30,378 bases of DNA from JAYQUR01 sp038133505 (GTDB taxonomy: Bacteria > Pseudomonadota > Alphaproteobacteria > MPNO01 > UBA830): assembly GCA_038133505.1 (NCBI GenBank), contig JAYPTI010000018.1, forward strand, positions 1-30,378, given 5' to 3'. The notes below the pieces were generated by a model. That model saw nothing but the letters and a program-made list of their open reading frames with translations. It did no database searches and was not told where the DNA came from. The translations under genes and the position numbers were made by a program. Positions 1 to 7,916 of the stretch are shown piece by piece; position 1 is the first letter of the stretch, and each line of letters starts with the position of its first letter.

Positions 1-1
1 C

Positions 2-556
2 TTCAGCCCGGGCAAGCTCACTTTCTCGGGCAACGTGACCGCCGAGAAGCTGCTGGCGCTCTACGGCATCAGCTACGACGACATCAAGGGCGCTGGCGGC
101 ACGATCCACCGCGTCGGCTACAAGGATTCGGTCGCGCTGATGAAGGACGGCCACATCGATGCGTTCGTCGCGCTGACGAACGTGCCGAACTCGTCGTTCA
201 TCGCCCTCGATTTCCAGCCGGGCATCCGCTTCCTGCCGGTCGAAAAGCCGATGGCCGACAAGTTCGTCCAGCAGAACCCCGGCTTCTTCAGCTACACGAT
301 CAAGGGCGGCTCCTACAAGGGCGTCAAGGAAGACGTCCTTACGCTCGCGACCGCCACCGTGCTGATCGCCAACGCCAAGCTCGACAACGAGCTCGGCTAC
401 AAGCTGGCGAAATCGTTGTGGGACAACCACGCCGAGTTCGCGAAGGTCAGCAAGAGCTGGAACAACGCGAAGCTCGCCAACGCGCTCCAGGGTGCGCCGA
501 TCCCGGTGCATCCCGGCGCGATGAAGTTCTACAAGGAAAAAGGCATCGCGAAGTAA
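2..556 (+). CDS. TAXI-family TRAP transporter substrate-binding protein (5' end outside window)
   Basis: Only the last roughly 184 residues are present; the frame is open to the left edge, so the signal peptide and N-terminal lobe are missing. The segment has the features of the C-terminal lobe of TAXI (TRAP-associated extracytoplasmic immunogenic) binding proteins: a VGYKDSVALMKDGHIDAFVA stretch followed by a long helical tail ending in HPGAMKFYKEKGIAK, where the HPGA-x-K-(F/Y)-Y pattern is typical of the family C-terminus. The protein should be periplasmic and deliver a solute to the permease encoded 70 bp downstream on the same strand. The ligand is unknown. The family call is strong because the next gene is a fused TAXI-type permease. 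Confidence 0.9.
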   Translation, partial: FSPGKLTFSGNVTAEKLLALYGISYDDIKGAGGTIHRVGYKDSVALMKDGHIDAFVALTNVPNSSFIALDFQPGIRFLPVEKPMADKFVQQNPGFFSYTIKGGSYKGVKEDVLTLATATVLIANAKLDNELGYKLAKSLWDNHAEFAKVSKSWNNAKLANALQGAPIPVHPGAMKFYKEKGIAK

Positions 557-581
557 TCGCGACGGCCGCTGAACGGACGAT

Positions 582-608
582 CCGCCCCCTCCCTTGCGGA
601 GGGGGCGG
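582..608. promoter_or_regulatory. Intercistronic 11-bp perfect hairpin between TAXI binding protein and permease
   Basis: CCGCCCCCTCC (582-592) pairs perfectly with GGAGGGGGCGG (598-608) across a five-base loop, CTTGC. It lies in the 70-bp gap after the binding-protein stop and ends 18 bases before the permease start. No U-run follows, so it is not a classical complete terminator. By analogy with other binding-protein transport operons it may stabilise the upstream mRNA or attenuate transcription, so that binding protein exceeds permease. That role is inferred. Confidence 0.6.
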
Positions 609-626
609 GCCGCACGCGAGGTCCGC

Positions 627-2663
627 ATGACGGACACCCCCAAGGGCGCTCCCAATCTCGAATATGTCGAGCGGCGTGAATATTCGCTGCTCGAAGAGGT
701 GCTGCGCGCGCCGAAACTCGATTTCCCGACCGTCGTCGCCCTGATCGCATCCTCGCTCGCGATCGCGCTGGCGATGTATCACATCTTCGTCGCCGGGTTC
801 GGCACGCCGGAATCGCTGTCGTTCCGCGCGACGCACCTGAGCGCGATGCTGCTGCTCGCCTTCCTCGTGAAGCCGATGTTCCGCAGCGGGCTGAAGGAAC
901 GCGTCTGGCAGCCGGGCCGGCCCGGCAACGCGAAGCGGATGCTGGGCTTCGCGATCGACATCGCGCTGATCCTCCTCGTCCTCGCCGTCCAGGTCTACAT
1001 GCTGGACGACATCGAGGAACTGCAGGCCCGCGAAGGCGCGCCCAACGGAGACGACATGGTCTACGGCTGGCTGCTGATCGCGCTCGTCATGGAAGCGACG
1101 CGCCGCGCCGTCGGCTGGGCGATGGTCATCATCACCGGCTTCTTCGTCTTCCATACGCTTTTCGCCGACTGGTTCGACGGATTCGGCATGCTGTACGGCC
1201 CGCCGGTCCCGATGGATACGTTCATCGACGGCCAGTTCATCCAGATCATCGGCATTTTCGGCATCCCGATCCTGGTCGCGTCCACCTACATCGTGCTGTT
1301 CATCGTGTTCGGCGCGATCCTGATCCGCTCGAACGCGGGACGGTTCTTCATCGACCTCGCGATGTCGATGACCGGCCACCGGCTGGGAGGCCCGGCCAAG
1401 GCGTCGGTCGTCGCCAGCGCCTTCTTCGGCTCGATCTCTGGCTCCGCCACGGCCAACGTGGTGACCACGGGCTCTTTCACCATCCCGATGATGAAGAGCC
1501 TCGGCTACAGGGCCCGGTTTGCAGGCGCGGTCGAGGCCTGCGCATCGTCCGGCGGACAGATCATGCCGCCGATCATGGGTGCGGCGGCATTCATCATCGC
1601 GGAGTTCCTGCGCGTTCCCTATATCCACGTCGTCGTCGCCGCGATCATCCCGACCTTGCTCTATTTCTCGACGATGTATTTCATGGTGCATCTGGAGGCC
1701 GACAAGTACGGCATCCGGCGGGTACCGAAGGAACAATTGCCGAGTTTCGGGGAGGTGCTGCGCAACGGCTGGCACCTGATGCTGGCGCTGGTGGTTCTGA
1801 TCGCGCTGCTGATCATGGGACGGACGGTCACGATGGCGGCGTTCTGGGCGATCATCGCGCTGCTCGGACTTTCCTTCGTGAATTTCTCGACCCGGATGAG
1901 CCCGGTCGATCTTCTCGCCGCGTTCGAATCCGGCGTGCGGTCATGCATCCCGGTCTCGGTCGCCTGCGCCGCGGCCGGCATCATCATCGGCTCGCTGTTC
2001 CTCTCAGGGCTCGGTCTCAAGTTCACCAACTCCGTCATCGACATGTCGGGCGGCATCCTGATCGTGCTGCTGTTCCTGACGGCGGTCGCGGCCATCATCC
2101 TCGGCATGGGGATCACGACAACGGCGGTCTACATCACCGTCGCGGCGCTGATCGTGCCTGCGCTCATCGAAATCGGGGTCAATCCGATGGCGGCGCACCT
2201 CTTCGCGTTCTATTTCGGCGTGGTTTCGTCGATCACCCCACCGGTCGCGCTCGCTTCGTTCGCGGCGGCCGCCATCGCGGGGTCGCGACCGATGGCAACG
2301 GCGGTGGAATCGTCTCGCGTCGGCATCGCCAAGTATCTCGTGCCCTTCATCTTCGTCTACAACCCCAGCCTGCTGTTCGAAGGTCCCGTCTGGCTTACCT
2401 GCTACTCGACGGCGACGGCTTTCGCCGGCGTCTGGCTGCTCTCGGTCGCGCTCGAAGGCTGGCTGCACGGCAAGCTGTCGCCGGGCGTCCGCCTCCTGTG
2501 CGCCGGCGCAGCGGTCTGCCTGATGTACCCGCCCCTGCTCGCCCCGATGGGCGTCTCGGGGTTCATCCTGAACGGCGCCGGCGTCGCAGTCGGCGTCGGC
2601 ATGTGGTTCGTCCGCAAGGACTGCGACGCGGTCCCGCTCGTCGATCGCGGCGGGAACCTGTGA
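627..2663 (+). CDS. TRAP transporter fused permease, TAXI type (DctQ-like plus DctM-like)
   Basis: A 678-residue, very hydrophobic inner-membrane protein. The N-terminal roughly 200 residues carry several membrane helices and correspond to the small DctQ-like part. The rest is the large DctM-like transport domain, shown by FGSISGSATANVVTTGSFTI and then SSGGQIMPPIMGAAAFI, the conserved glycine-rich re-entrant segments of TRAP large subunits. It should catalyse ion-coupled import of the ligand brought by the TAXI protein encoded upstream. I chose ATG at 627, preceded by GAGG six bases upstream; an in-frame TTG at 594 lies inside the hairpin and is less likely. It is followed after 10 bp by a small membrane protein gene in the same operon. 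Substrate unknown. Confidence 0.93.
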   Translation: MTDTPKGAPNLEYVERREYSLLEEVLRAPKLDFPTVVALIASSLAIALAMYHIFVAGFGTPESLSFRATHLSAMLLLAFLVKPMFRSGLKERVWQPGRPGNAKRMLGFAIDIALILLVLAVQVYMLDDIEELQAREGAPNGDDMVYGWLLIALVMEATRRAVGWAMVIITGFFVFHTLFADWFDGFGMLYGPPVPMDTFIDGQFIQIIGIFGIPILVASTYIVLFIVFGAILIRSNAGRFFIDLAMSMTGHRLGGPAKASVVASAFFGSISGSATANVVTTGSFTIPMMKSLGYRARFAGAVEACASSGGQIMPPIMGAAAFIIAEFLRVPYIHVVVAAIIPTLLYFSTMYFMVHLEADKYGIRRVPKEQLPSFGEVLRNGWHLMLALVVLIALLIMGRTVTMAAFWAIIALLGLSFVNFSTRMSPVDLLAAFESGVRSCIPVSVACAAAGIIIGSLFLSGLGLKFTNSVIDMSGGILIVLLFLTAVAAIILGMGITTTAVYITVAALIVPALIEIGVNPMAAHLFAFYFGVVSSITPPVALASFAAAAIAGSRPMATAVESSRVGIAKYLVPFIFVYNPSLLFEGPVWLTCYSTATAFAGVWLLSVALEGWLHGKLSPGVRLLCAGAAVCLMYPPLLAPMGVSGFILNGAGVAVGVGMWFVRKDCDAVPLVDRGGNL

Positions 2664-2673
2664 GGATCGGCGC

Positions 2674-2898
2674 ATGAAGGATTTCTTCATCGGCAAGAAG
2701 CTGCACTGGCTGCTGCTGGTGGGCCTGATCGCCGTCATGTGGTGGCTGGGTGCGCACCAGTATCACCGGGTCGATTATCCCGGCTTCCTGTTCATCCTGC
2801 TCGGCCTGGCGGCCGCAGCGGTCGTCTTCGTGATCCTGACGACCCGGTCGGGCGACCGCATTACGCGCGAACCGTTCGAGGAAGATGACGCCGGCTGA
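2674..2898 (+). CDS. Small two-helix membrane protein at the end of the TAXI TRAP operon
   Basis: A 74-residue protein beginning MKDFFIGKKLHW. Two hydrophobic stretches (about residues 11-27 and 36-56) predict two transmembrane helices, and a charged tail ends in EPFEEDDAG. A GAGG motif overlapping the permease stop is a good ribosome site nine bases before the ATG, so translation is probably coupled to the permease. I do not recognise a named family. Position and size suggest an accessory component of the TAXI transporter, but this is inference. Its stop is only four bases from the stop of the convergent gene. Base composition and codon use match the permease, which supports it as a real gene. 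Confidence 0.75.
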   Translation: MKDFFIGKKLHWLLLVGLIAVMWWLGAHQYHRVDYPGFLFILLGLAAAAVVFVILTTRSGDRITREPFEEDDAG

Positions 2899-2902
2899 TC
2901 GA

Positions 2903-3874
2903 TCAGGTCGCGCTCACGGTCTCGTGGAACAGCGCGTCGACGTCGAGCGCGCGCGATATCAGCCCCTGATCGCGGGAATATTTCACGAAGCGCGCGAGAC
3001 AGGCGCGGTTGGCGGAAACGCCGCTCGGCCACAGTTCGGCATCGAATGCGGACAGCTGATCCTCGACATCGAGCCGCGCCCACGGGAACTGCAGGCAGTT
3101 GGGATCGTTGTACCAGCGCCGCGACTCCTGTCGGGACGCATCCCACAGCGCCATCAACATGGGACAAAGGTCCGGGTCGGCGTCGGCGAGCTCGGTCCGG
3201 ACGGCCATCACGTGCATGATCGGCCAGAATCCGTCGGTCGCGAAGACACGCTGCGTCTCGGCACGAGGATCGTCGAACAGGCGCCGGATCTTCCCGCCGG
3301 ACTCCGCCATGCCTTCGGGCGTCCGGGAATACAGAAGCGCGTCGATTTCGCCTGCCGCCAACAACTCGCCGGGCGATTTACCGGTCGGCATCTGCGAGAT
3401 CGAGAAGCCTCCGACGTCGACGGACAGCGTTTCCTCGTGCTTCAGCCGCCAGTCGATTGACGTGAGATCCACGTCGTAGACGAACTTGAGGTCGCCCTTC
3501 GCGAGCAGCGCCAGCGTCGTCTGGAAAGATTGCAGCCCGACCCGGCGGCCTTCGAGATCCTTCGGCGTCGAGATACCGGAATCCGCGTTGACGAACATCT
3601 GGGTCTGGCTGAACAGCCGACGCGGAAACACGGGAATGCCGGTCACCGGCACGCCCTGGTCGGAGGCGATCAGGAACGAGGACAGCGACACCTCTGCGGC
3701 GGAAAACTCGCGGTCGCGCAGCATGCGTTCATGCCGGTGCTCGCCGTGGCGCAGCGCGCCGTGCTGTCCGACCTCGAGCACGTCGACCGCGTATCCGTCC
3801 GGCGCGGCGACCGCGCCGAGCAGCAGCGGCAGGTGGCGGTCGTAGCGGTCGAGAGCGAGCGTGAGGGCGTACAT
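2903..3874 (-). CDS. 4,5-dihydroxyphthalate decarboxylase-like / periplasmic-binding-fold protein
   Basis: A 323-residue protein with family landmarks of the 4,5-dihydroxyphthalate decarboxylase/SsuA-like group: an N-terminal LTLALDRYDRHLPLL strand, then EVSLSSF (61-67), VPVTGIPVFPRRLF, and GISTPKDLEGRRVGLQSFQ. These match the two-lobed periplasmic-binding fold used by that decarboxylase family. There is no signal peptide, so a cytoplasmic enzyme or binding protein is more likely than a classical transporter subunit. I chose ATG at 3874 because an upstream alternative (3916) would add 14 residues before the conserved first strand and run into the divergent promoter region. It is transcribed away from the sulfatase gene. 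True substrate unknown; many relatives are annotated simply as ABC substrate-binding proteins. Confidence 0.72.
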   Translation of the reverse strand: MYALTLALDRYDRHLPLLLGAVAAPDGYAVDVLEVGQHGALRHGEHRHERMLRDREFSAAEVSLSSFLIASDQGVPVTGIPVFPRRLFSQTQMFVNADSGISTPKDLEGRRVGLQSFQTTLALLAKGDLKFVYDVDLTSIDWRLKHEETLSVDVGGFSISQMPTGKSPGELLAAGEIDALLYSRTPEGMAESGGKIRRLFDDPRAETQRVFATDGFWPIMHVMAVRTELADADPDLCPMLMALWDASRQESRRWYNDPNCLQFPWARLDVEDQLSAFDAELWPSGVSANRACLARFVKYSRDQGLISRALDVDALFHETVSAT

Positions 3875-3901
3875 GAGACTTATTCCCGGGCGGAATTCCG
3901 A

Positions 3902-3917
3902 TATAGTGGCCACCATA
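3902..3917. promoter_or_regulatory. Candidate operator in the divergent promoter between decarboxylase-like gene and sulfatase
   Basis: TATAGTGGCCACCATA is a 16-bp inverted repeat with seven of eight pairs matching, centred on GTGGCCAC. It lies midway in the 71-bp gap between two divergent genes, where a single regulator could act on both. No regulator gene is nearby and no second copy was seen in the window, so this is a tentative site. Confidence 0.35.
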
Positions 3918-3945
3918 AACCAAGAAAGCCTGCCAGGGAGAACCC

Positions 3946-5544
3946 ATGTCGGATCGTCCGAATTTCCTGTTCATCATCACCGACCAGCACCGGGTCGACC
4001 ATCTGGGATGCACCGGCCATCCGGTGCTCAAGACGCCGCATATCGATTCCATCGCGGCAAAGGGCACGAAGTTCGACAGGTTTTACGTCGCGACCCCGGT
4101 CTGCCAGCCGAACCGGTCGACCCTGCTGACGGGCCGCATGCCGTCGCTGCACGGCGTGCGCTCGAACGGCATCCCGCTCGACATGCGCTCCAGCACCTTC
4201 ACCGAGGCGATGCGGCAGAACAGATACGCCACCGCACTCGTGGGCAAGAGCCATATCCAGAATATGACCGGCCTTCCCGCCATGCATACGCGGCCCGACC
4301 CCAAGGACGGCTACGCGACGGTCCGCGACACCATGCCGGAAGCGTTCGCCGCGGACACGGAGGGAGACTACGACCAGGAGCATCCGGACCGCTGGCGTCC
4401 CGGCAAGCCCTACGATCTCGACCTGCCGTTCTACGGCTTCGAGCACGTGGATCTCTGCACCGAGCATTCGGACCATGTCGGCGGTCAGTACTATGTCTGG
4501 TTCAAGGAACGGCGCGCGGACGCGGACGAGCTTCGCGACCGGGCCAACCAGTTCGAGCACGACTATATCTGCCCGCAGGCCTACCGCACGGCGATCCCGG
4601 AGGAGTTCTATCCGACGAGCTACATCCGCGAAAAATCGCTCGAGTATCTCGATGCCCGCGCGGCATCGGACGACGGGAGGCCGTTCTTCATGATGGCGTC
4701 CTTCCCGGACCCGCATCATCCGTTTACGCCGCCGGGCAAGTACTGGGACATGTACAAGCCCGAAGACATGGAATTGCCGGCGAGTTTCGACTACGGCAAC
4801 GTGGATCCGCCGCCGCACGTCAAATGGGCGCGCGATCTCCGCGACAAGGGCGAGGCGGTGGTCAATTCGCAGAGCGCCTTCGCTGTCAACGAACGCGAGG
4901 TGCTGGAAGCCCGTGCGCTGACCTGCGGGATGATCGCCATGATCGACGATGCCGTCGGCGCGATCCTCGCGAAGCTGGAGGAAACCGGCCTCGCGGACAA
5001 CACGATCGTCGTCTTCACCGCGGATCACGGCGATTTCCTCGGCGATCACGGGCTGATGCTGAAGGGGCCGGCGCACTTCGAAGGCGTGACCCACGTCCCC
5101 TTCATCTGGTCGGAGCCCGGCGCGACCGCCCGCAGCACGGATGCGCTGGGCAGCACCTGCGACATCGCCCAGACGATCCTCGATCGCGCGATGATCGAAC
5201 CCTACAACGGTATCCAGGGGCGCAGCCTGCTGAACGCGATCTCCGGCAAGGACGACCCCGACGCCGTCGATTCCGTCATCGTCGAGGACGACCAGCAGCG
5301 GGTCTATTTCGGCTACAGCAAGCCGCCACGGATTCGCTCGCTCATCACCGAACGCTACAGGTTGACGGTTTCGCGCGGCGAGGATTGGGGCGAACTGTAC
5401 GATCTGAAGAACGACCCGGACGAGATGGAAAACCTGTTCGACGACCCGGCGCACGCACCGTTGCGCGCCGAACTGTTCGAACGGCTCGCCCACCGGCAGA
5501 TGGAGCTGATCGATACGAGCCCGATGCCGACCATGCGGGCCTGA
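3946..5544 (+). CDS. Type I sulfatase (alkaline-phosphatase superfamily)
   Basis: A 532-residue protein. The N-terminal NFLFIITDQHR supplies the first metal ligand (Asp13). VCQPNRSTLLTGR contains the C-x-P-x-R sulfatase signature with Cys53 as the residue matured to formylglycine. Later come DPHHPF and DHGDFLGDHG, the second metal-binding region, and a C-terminal ELYDLKNDPDEMENL motif typical of arylsulfatases. It should hydrolyse a sulfate ester (phosphonate or phosphate esters are possible in close relatives). No signal peptide is visible, so it appears cytoplasmic, as for choline-sulfatase-like enzymes. Maturation needs a formylglycine-generating enzyme not encoded here. The ATG is preceded by GGGAGA. 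It heads a three-gene run with FkbM methyltransferase and SDR genes. Confidence 0.95.
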   Translation: MSDRPNFLFIITDQHRVDHLGCTGHPVLKTPHIDSIAAKGTKFDRFYVATPVCQPNRSTLLTGRMPSLHGVRSNGIPLDMRSSTFTEAMRQNRYATALVGKSHIQNMTGLPAMHTRPDPKDGYATVRDTMPEAFAADTEGDYDQEHPDRWRPGKPYDLDLPFYGFEHVDLCTEHSDHVGGQYYVWFKERRADADELRDRANQFEHDYICPQAYRTAIPEEFYPTSYIREKSLEYLDARAASDDGRPFFMMASFPDPHHPFTPPGKYWDMYKPEDMELPASFDYGNVDPPPHVKWARDLRDKGEAVVNSQSAFAVNEREVLEARALTCGMIAMIDDAVGAILAKLEETGLADNTIVVFTADHGDFLGDHGLMLKGPAHFEGVTHVPFIWSEPGATARSTDALGSTCDIAQTILDRAMIEPYNGIQGRSLLNAISGKDDPDAVDSVIVEDDQQRVYFGYSKPPRIRSLITERYRLTVSRGEDWGELYDLKNDPDEMENLFDDPAHAPLRAELFERLAHRQMELIDTSPMPTMRA

Positions 5545-5580
5545 CGCCGGCGGTCGAGGCGGAACCGGTAAGGCGCGCGG

Positions 5581-6297
5581 ATGCTGTCGTTCCTGAACGC
5601 GCTGTCGCGCCGGCTGCTGAGCCCGCGTCTGCGGTTTCTCGCGAAACATTACGTGACGCGCCTGCGCATGCGGCTTGGCACGTCGCCGTCGCACGGCGCG
5701 TTGGATGCGCGCGCTCTGGAACTTTTGGGGGACCTGAAAGGCGGCTTCTACGTCGAGGTCGGCGCCGCCGACGGCGTGAAGTGGAGCAATACGCTGATGC
5801 TCGAGCGGCGGCACGGCTGGCGCGGCCTGCTGATCGAACCGACGCGTTTCCAGTACGACCTGTGCCGTAATGTCCGCGGGGCCCGGAACATCGTCGAGAA
5901 TGCCGCGCTCGCGGCGGAGCCGGGCCGGCTATCGGTCGCCCGGGTCGGACTTGCCTCGATCGTCGCGGATGCGGACGGCAACGTGAAGGATTTCGATACC
6001 CATATCGGTTTTCACCGGGGCGACTCGTTCGATGCGGATACGACGCGCGAAGAGACCGCCGCGGTAACGTTCGGCGAACTTGCCCGGGCCCATGATATCC
6101 GGCGGGTCGACTTCTTCTCGATGGACGTGGAAGGGTTCGAGCTGGAAGCCCTCAAGGGGATCGATTTCGATTTCACGCATATCGAGCTGTTCGTGATCGA
6201 GACCGACGATTTCGACGGGGTCGAAAATGCACTCGCGGCAACCCACCAGTTCGTCGAGAAGAGCGGGGCGAACGATTACTTTTTCCGGTCGATCTGA
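5581..6297 (+). CDS. FkbM family SAM-dependent methyltransferase
   Basis: A 238-residue protein with the FkbM signature: GGFYVEVGAADGVKWSNT forms the SAM-binding loop (about residues 58-75), GWRGLLIEPTRFQYD follows with the acidic end of the second strand, and VDFFSMDVEGFELEALKG marks the conserved D-x-E-G segment. The family methylates hydroxyl groups, often on sugars or polyketides, but the acceptor here is unknown. The basic N-terminus (RRLLSPRLRFLAKHYVTRLRM by composition, residues 10-31) could contact a membrane. It starts 36 bp after the sulfatase stop on the same strand, so cotranscription is likely. A functional link with the sulfatase, such as modification of a sulfated glycan, is speculative. 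Confidence 0.88.
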   Translation: MLSFLNALSRRLLSPRLRFLAKHYVTRLRMRLGTSPSHGALDARALELLGDLKGGFYVEVGAADGVKWSNTLMLERRHGWRGLLIEPTRFQYDLCRNVRGARNIVENAALAAEPGRLSVARVGLASIVADADGNVKDFDTHIGFHRGDSFDADTTREETAAVTFGELARAHDIRRVDFFSMDVEGFELEALKGIDFDFTHIELFVIETDDFDGVENALAATHQFVEKSGANDYFFRSI

Positions 6298-6335
6298 CCG
6301 TACGGTCGGGAAAGGAAAGAAAGGGAGGAAGAAAA

Positions 6336-7175
6336 ATGGCGGGAAGGAGTCTGGAAGGAAGGACGGTGCTGATGACGGGCGCCGGTCGCGGCATGGGCCG
6401 CTCCATGGCGATCGCCCTCGCGGAGGCAGGCGCGAAGGTCGCGATGATCGACATCGACGAAGACGTGCTGGCCGAATCCGCGTCGGAGGCGGAAGCGGCA
6501 GGCGGACAGGGTTCCGTCCGGCCGTTCGTGTGCGACGTGACGGATGCGGACCGGGCGAAAGCGACGGCGGAAGAAGTGATCGGCGCGTTCGGTGCGATCG
6601 ACATGCTGGTCAACGACGCCGTCGTGGGACCCGAGCGGATCCCCGATTTCTTCGTCAAACCGTCGAAGTTCTGGGAACTGGGAGACGAGCTCTGGAACGC
6701 GATGCTGCGGGTGAACATCTTCGGCCCGCAGCTTATGGCGAAAACCTGCGCCCCCTACATGATCGGGCGCGGCTGGGGCCGCATCGTCAACGTGACCACC
6801 AGCCTGGATACCATGTATCTGCCGGGCGCGGGCGCCTACGGGCCGACCAAGGCGGCGCTCGAAGCGCACACGCGCATCATGGCGCAGGACCTCGACGGGA
6901 CCGGCGTCACCGCGAACGTCCTGATCCCCGGCGGGCCGGTTAACACGCGGATGATCCCCGAAGCGTCCGGCATCCCGCGCGAAAAGCTCATCCAGCCGGA
7001 CGTGATGCAAAAGCCGATCGTCTGGCTCGCGTCCGACGAATCCGACGGGGTGACCGGGATGCGGTTCATCGCGGCGCTGTGGGACGAAGCCCTGCCGCTG
7101 GACGCACGGATCGAAAAAGCGGGCGCTCCGACCGCGTGGACGCAGATTCCGTCGGTGGCAATCTATCCGGATTGA
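6336..7175 (+). CDS. Short-chain dehydrogenase/reductase (SDR), NAD(P)-dependent
   Basis: A 279-residue classical-type SDR. TGAGRGMG (residues 14-21) is the glycine-rich cofactor motif. Asp39/Asp41 at the end of the second strand suggest NAD preference. Ser156, Tyr168 and Lys172 (YGPTK) form the catalytic set. The usual NNAG motif reads NDAV (residues 93-96), a variation that normally stabilises the central sheet. The C-terminus is extended past the usual 250 residues and ends in AIYPD. GGGAGGAAG precedes the ATG. It lies 38 bp after the FkbM gene and is probably the last gene of that run. It should oxidise or reduce a hydroxyl/keto substrate that cannot be named. Confidence 0.92.
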   Translation: MAGRSLEGRTVLMTGAGRGMGRSMAIALAEAGAKVAMIDIDEDVLAESASEAEAAGGQGSVRPFVCDVTDADRAKATAEEVIGAFGAIDMLVNDAVVGPERIPDFFVKPSKFWELGDELWNAMLRVNIFGPQLMAKTCAPYMIGRGWGRIVNVTTSLDTMYLPGAGAYGPTKAALEAHTRIMAQDLDGTGVTANVLIPGGPVNTRMIPEASGIPREKLIQPDVMQKPIVWLASDESDGVTGMRFIAALWDEALPLDARIEKAGAPTAWTQIPSVAIYPD

Positions 7176-7205
7176 GGAGCCTCGCCCGTCATCCGGGCGA
7201 TCAGT

Positions 7206-7505
7206 TCAGGCGGCTTCCTGAAAATCTCTCTTGCTGTCGATCATTCTGATCAGTTCCGCAATTTTCGTAATTGCCGCGGAAAGGGAGGCTTCCAGGGTTC
7301 GCCGCACGATGCCAGGGGTCATGATGGGGACATCCGTGCGCTCCCCGAAGCCATCGACATAGTATGACCCTGTCTTTCCGCTACACGACACATTTACCGT
7401 CACATGGATCGTGCTGTCGGCGCGTGCCATGAATCCGCTGTTCGTGACCTGAGCGGTGCTGGATACGAATGTCACTTTTCCAGCGATTTTCAATACGTTC
7501 TCAGG
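7206..7505 (-). pseudogene. 3' remnant of an unrecognised gene (possible secreted or lipoprotein C-terminus)
   Basis: Read on the minus strand, about 95 residues with plausible protein character end at a TGA at 7206. They comprise alternating beta-type sequence (STIHVTVNVSCSGKTGSYY) followed by an amphipathic helix (VRRTLEASLSAAITKIAELI) and a short tail. Near 7505 this character stops abruptly and the plus strand becomes a receiver-domain fragment. The nearest internal start is ATG at 7430, giving 74 residues, with no good ribosome site. The layout of a beta domain then a C-terminal helix recalls small outer-membrane lipoproteins such as YajG, but I cannot assign a family. GC is somewhat lower than in flanking genes. 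I read it as a 5'-truncated gene. Confidence 0.5.
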
Positions 7506-7811
7506 CCGGTCATGGACGGGCTCACAGCGACGCGGGCAATCCGCGAGCTTCCGGCGCCGAAAGGCGCGGTCCCGATCATCGCCGTTACCGCCAACGCCAT
7601 GATCGGCGACCGGGAGAAGTATCTCGCCGCCGGAATGGACGACTACGTCGCCAAGCCCATAGACGGCCAGGCGCTGACGGCGGCCATAGCGCGGCACACC
7701 GGCGCCGAAATCGCATCCGCGCCCTCCCTTGCAGCGCCGGCGACGAACACCCCCGCCCCCACTGACACCTTCGAAGATCTCGACAAAGTGCTCGGGACCA
7801 TGGGCAACTGA
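7506..7811 (+). pseudogene. 3' remnant of a response-regulator receiver domain (hybrid histidine kinase end)
   Basis: From 7506 the plus strand encodes PVMDGLTATRAIRELP, then GAVPIIAVTANAMIGDREKY and AGMDDYVAKPIDGQALTAAI. These are helix 3 through helix 5 of a CheY-like receiver domain, including the conserved Thr and the KP dipeptide. The half containing the acidic pocket and the phospho-accepting Asp, expected just before PVMDG, is absent. Upstream sequence in the same frame is unrelated and has no receiver similarity. After the domain comes an Ala/Pro/Thr-rich linker and a short tail ending in LGTMGN, as at the end of hybrid sensor kinases. It cannot be a working receiver. Together with the opposite-strand remnant, it marks a deletion scar. 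Confidence 0.82.
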
Positions 7812-7916
7812 CCCGCCGGTCGGTCGCTTCGTCCACCGCCATAATTCTCGCCTTGAAAGGCCGAACGCGATAAGGTTTCCCCGGTTTCGTGAACAAGAAA
7901 TAACGGGAGAGAACCG

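Noticed and set aside
447..1775. Long open frame antisense to the TAXI permease
   Set aside because: The opposite strand encodes an unmistakable TRAP permease; the antisense protein is Arg/Asp/His-rich, as expected from reading high-GC coding DNA backwards.
2903..3874. Classical periplasmic ABC-transporter binding protein
   Set aside because: No signal peptide is present and no ABC permease or ATPase gene is adjacent; the sequence landmarks fit the 4,5-dihydroxyphthalate decarboxylase-like group better.
3880..5814. 644-codon open frame antisense to the sulfatase
   Set aside because: The sulfatase signature is on the plus strand in another frame; the antisense product has biased composition and no domain I recognise.
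7812..7916. Sigma-70 promoter for the DctPQM operon (TTGAAA at 7853)
   Set aside because: A TTGAAA is present, but no -10 box lies at acceptable spacing; GATAAG is only 10 bp away.
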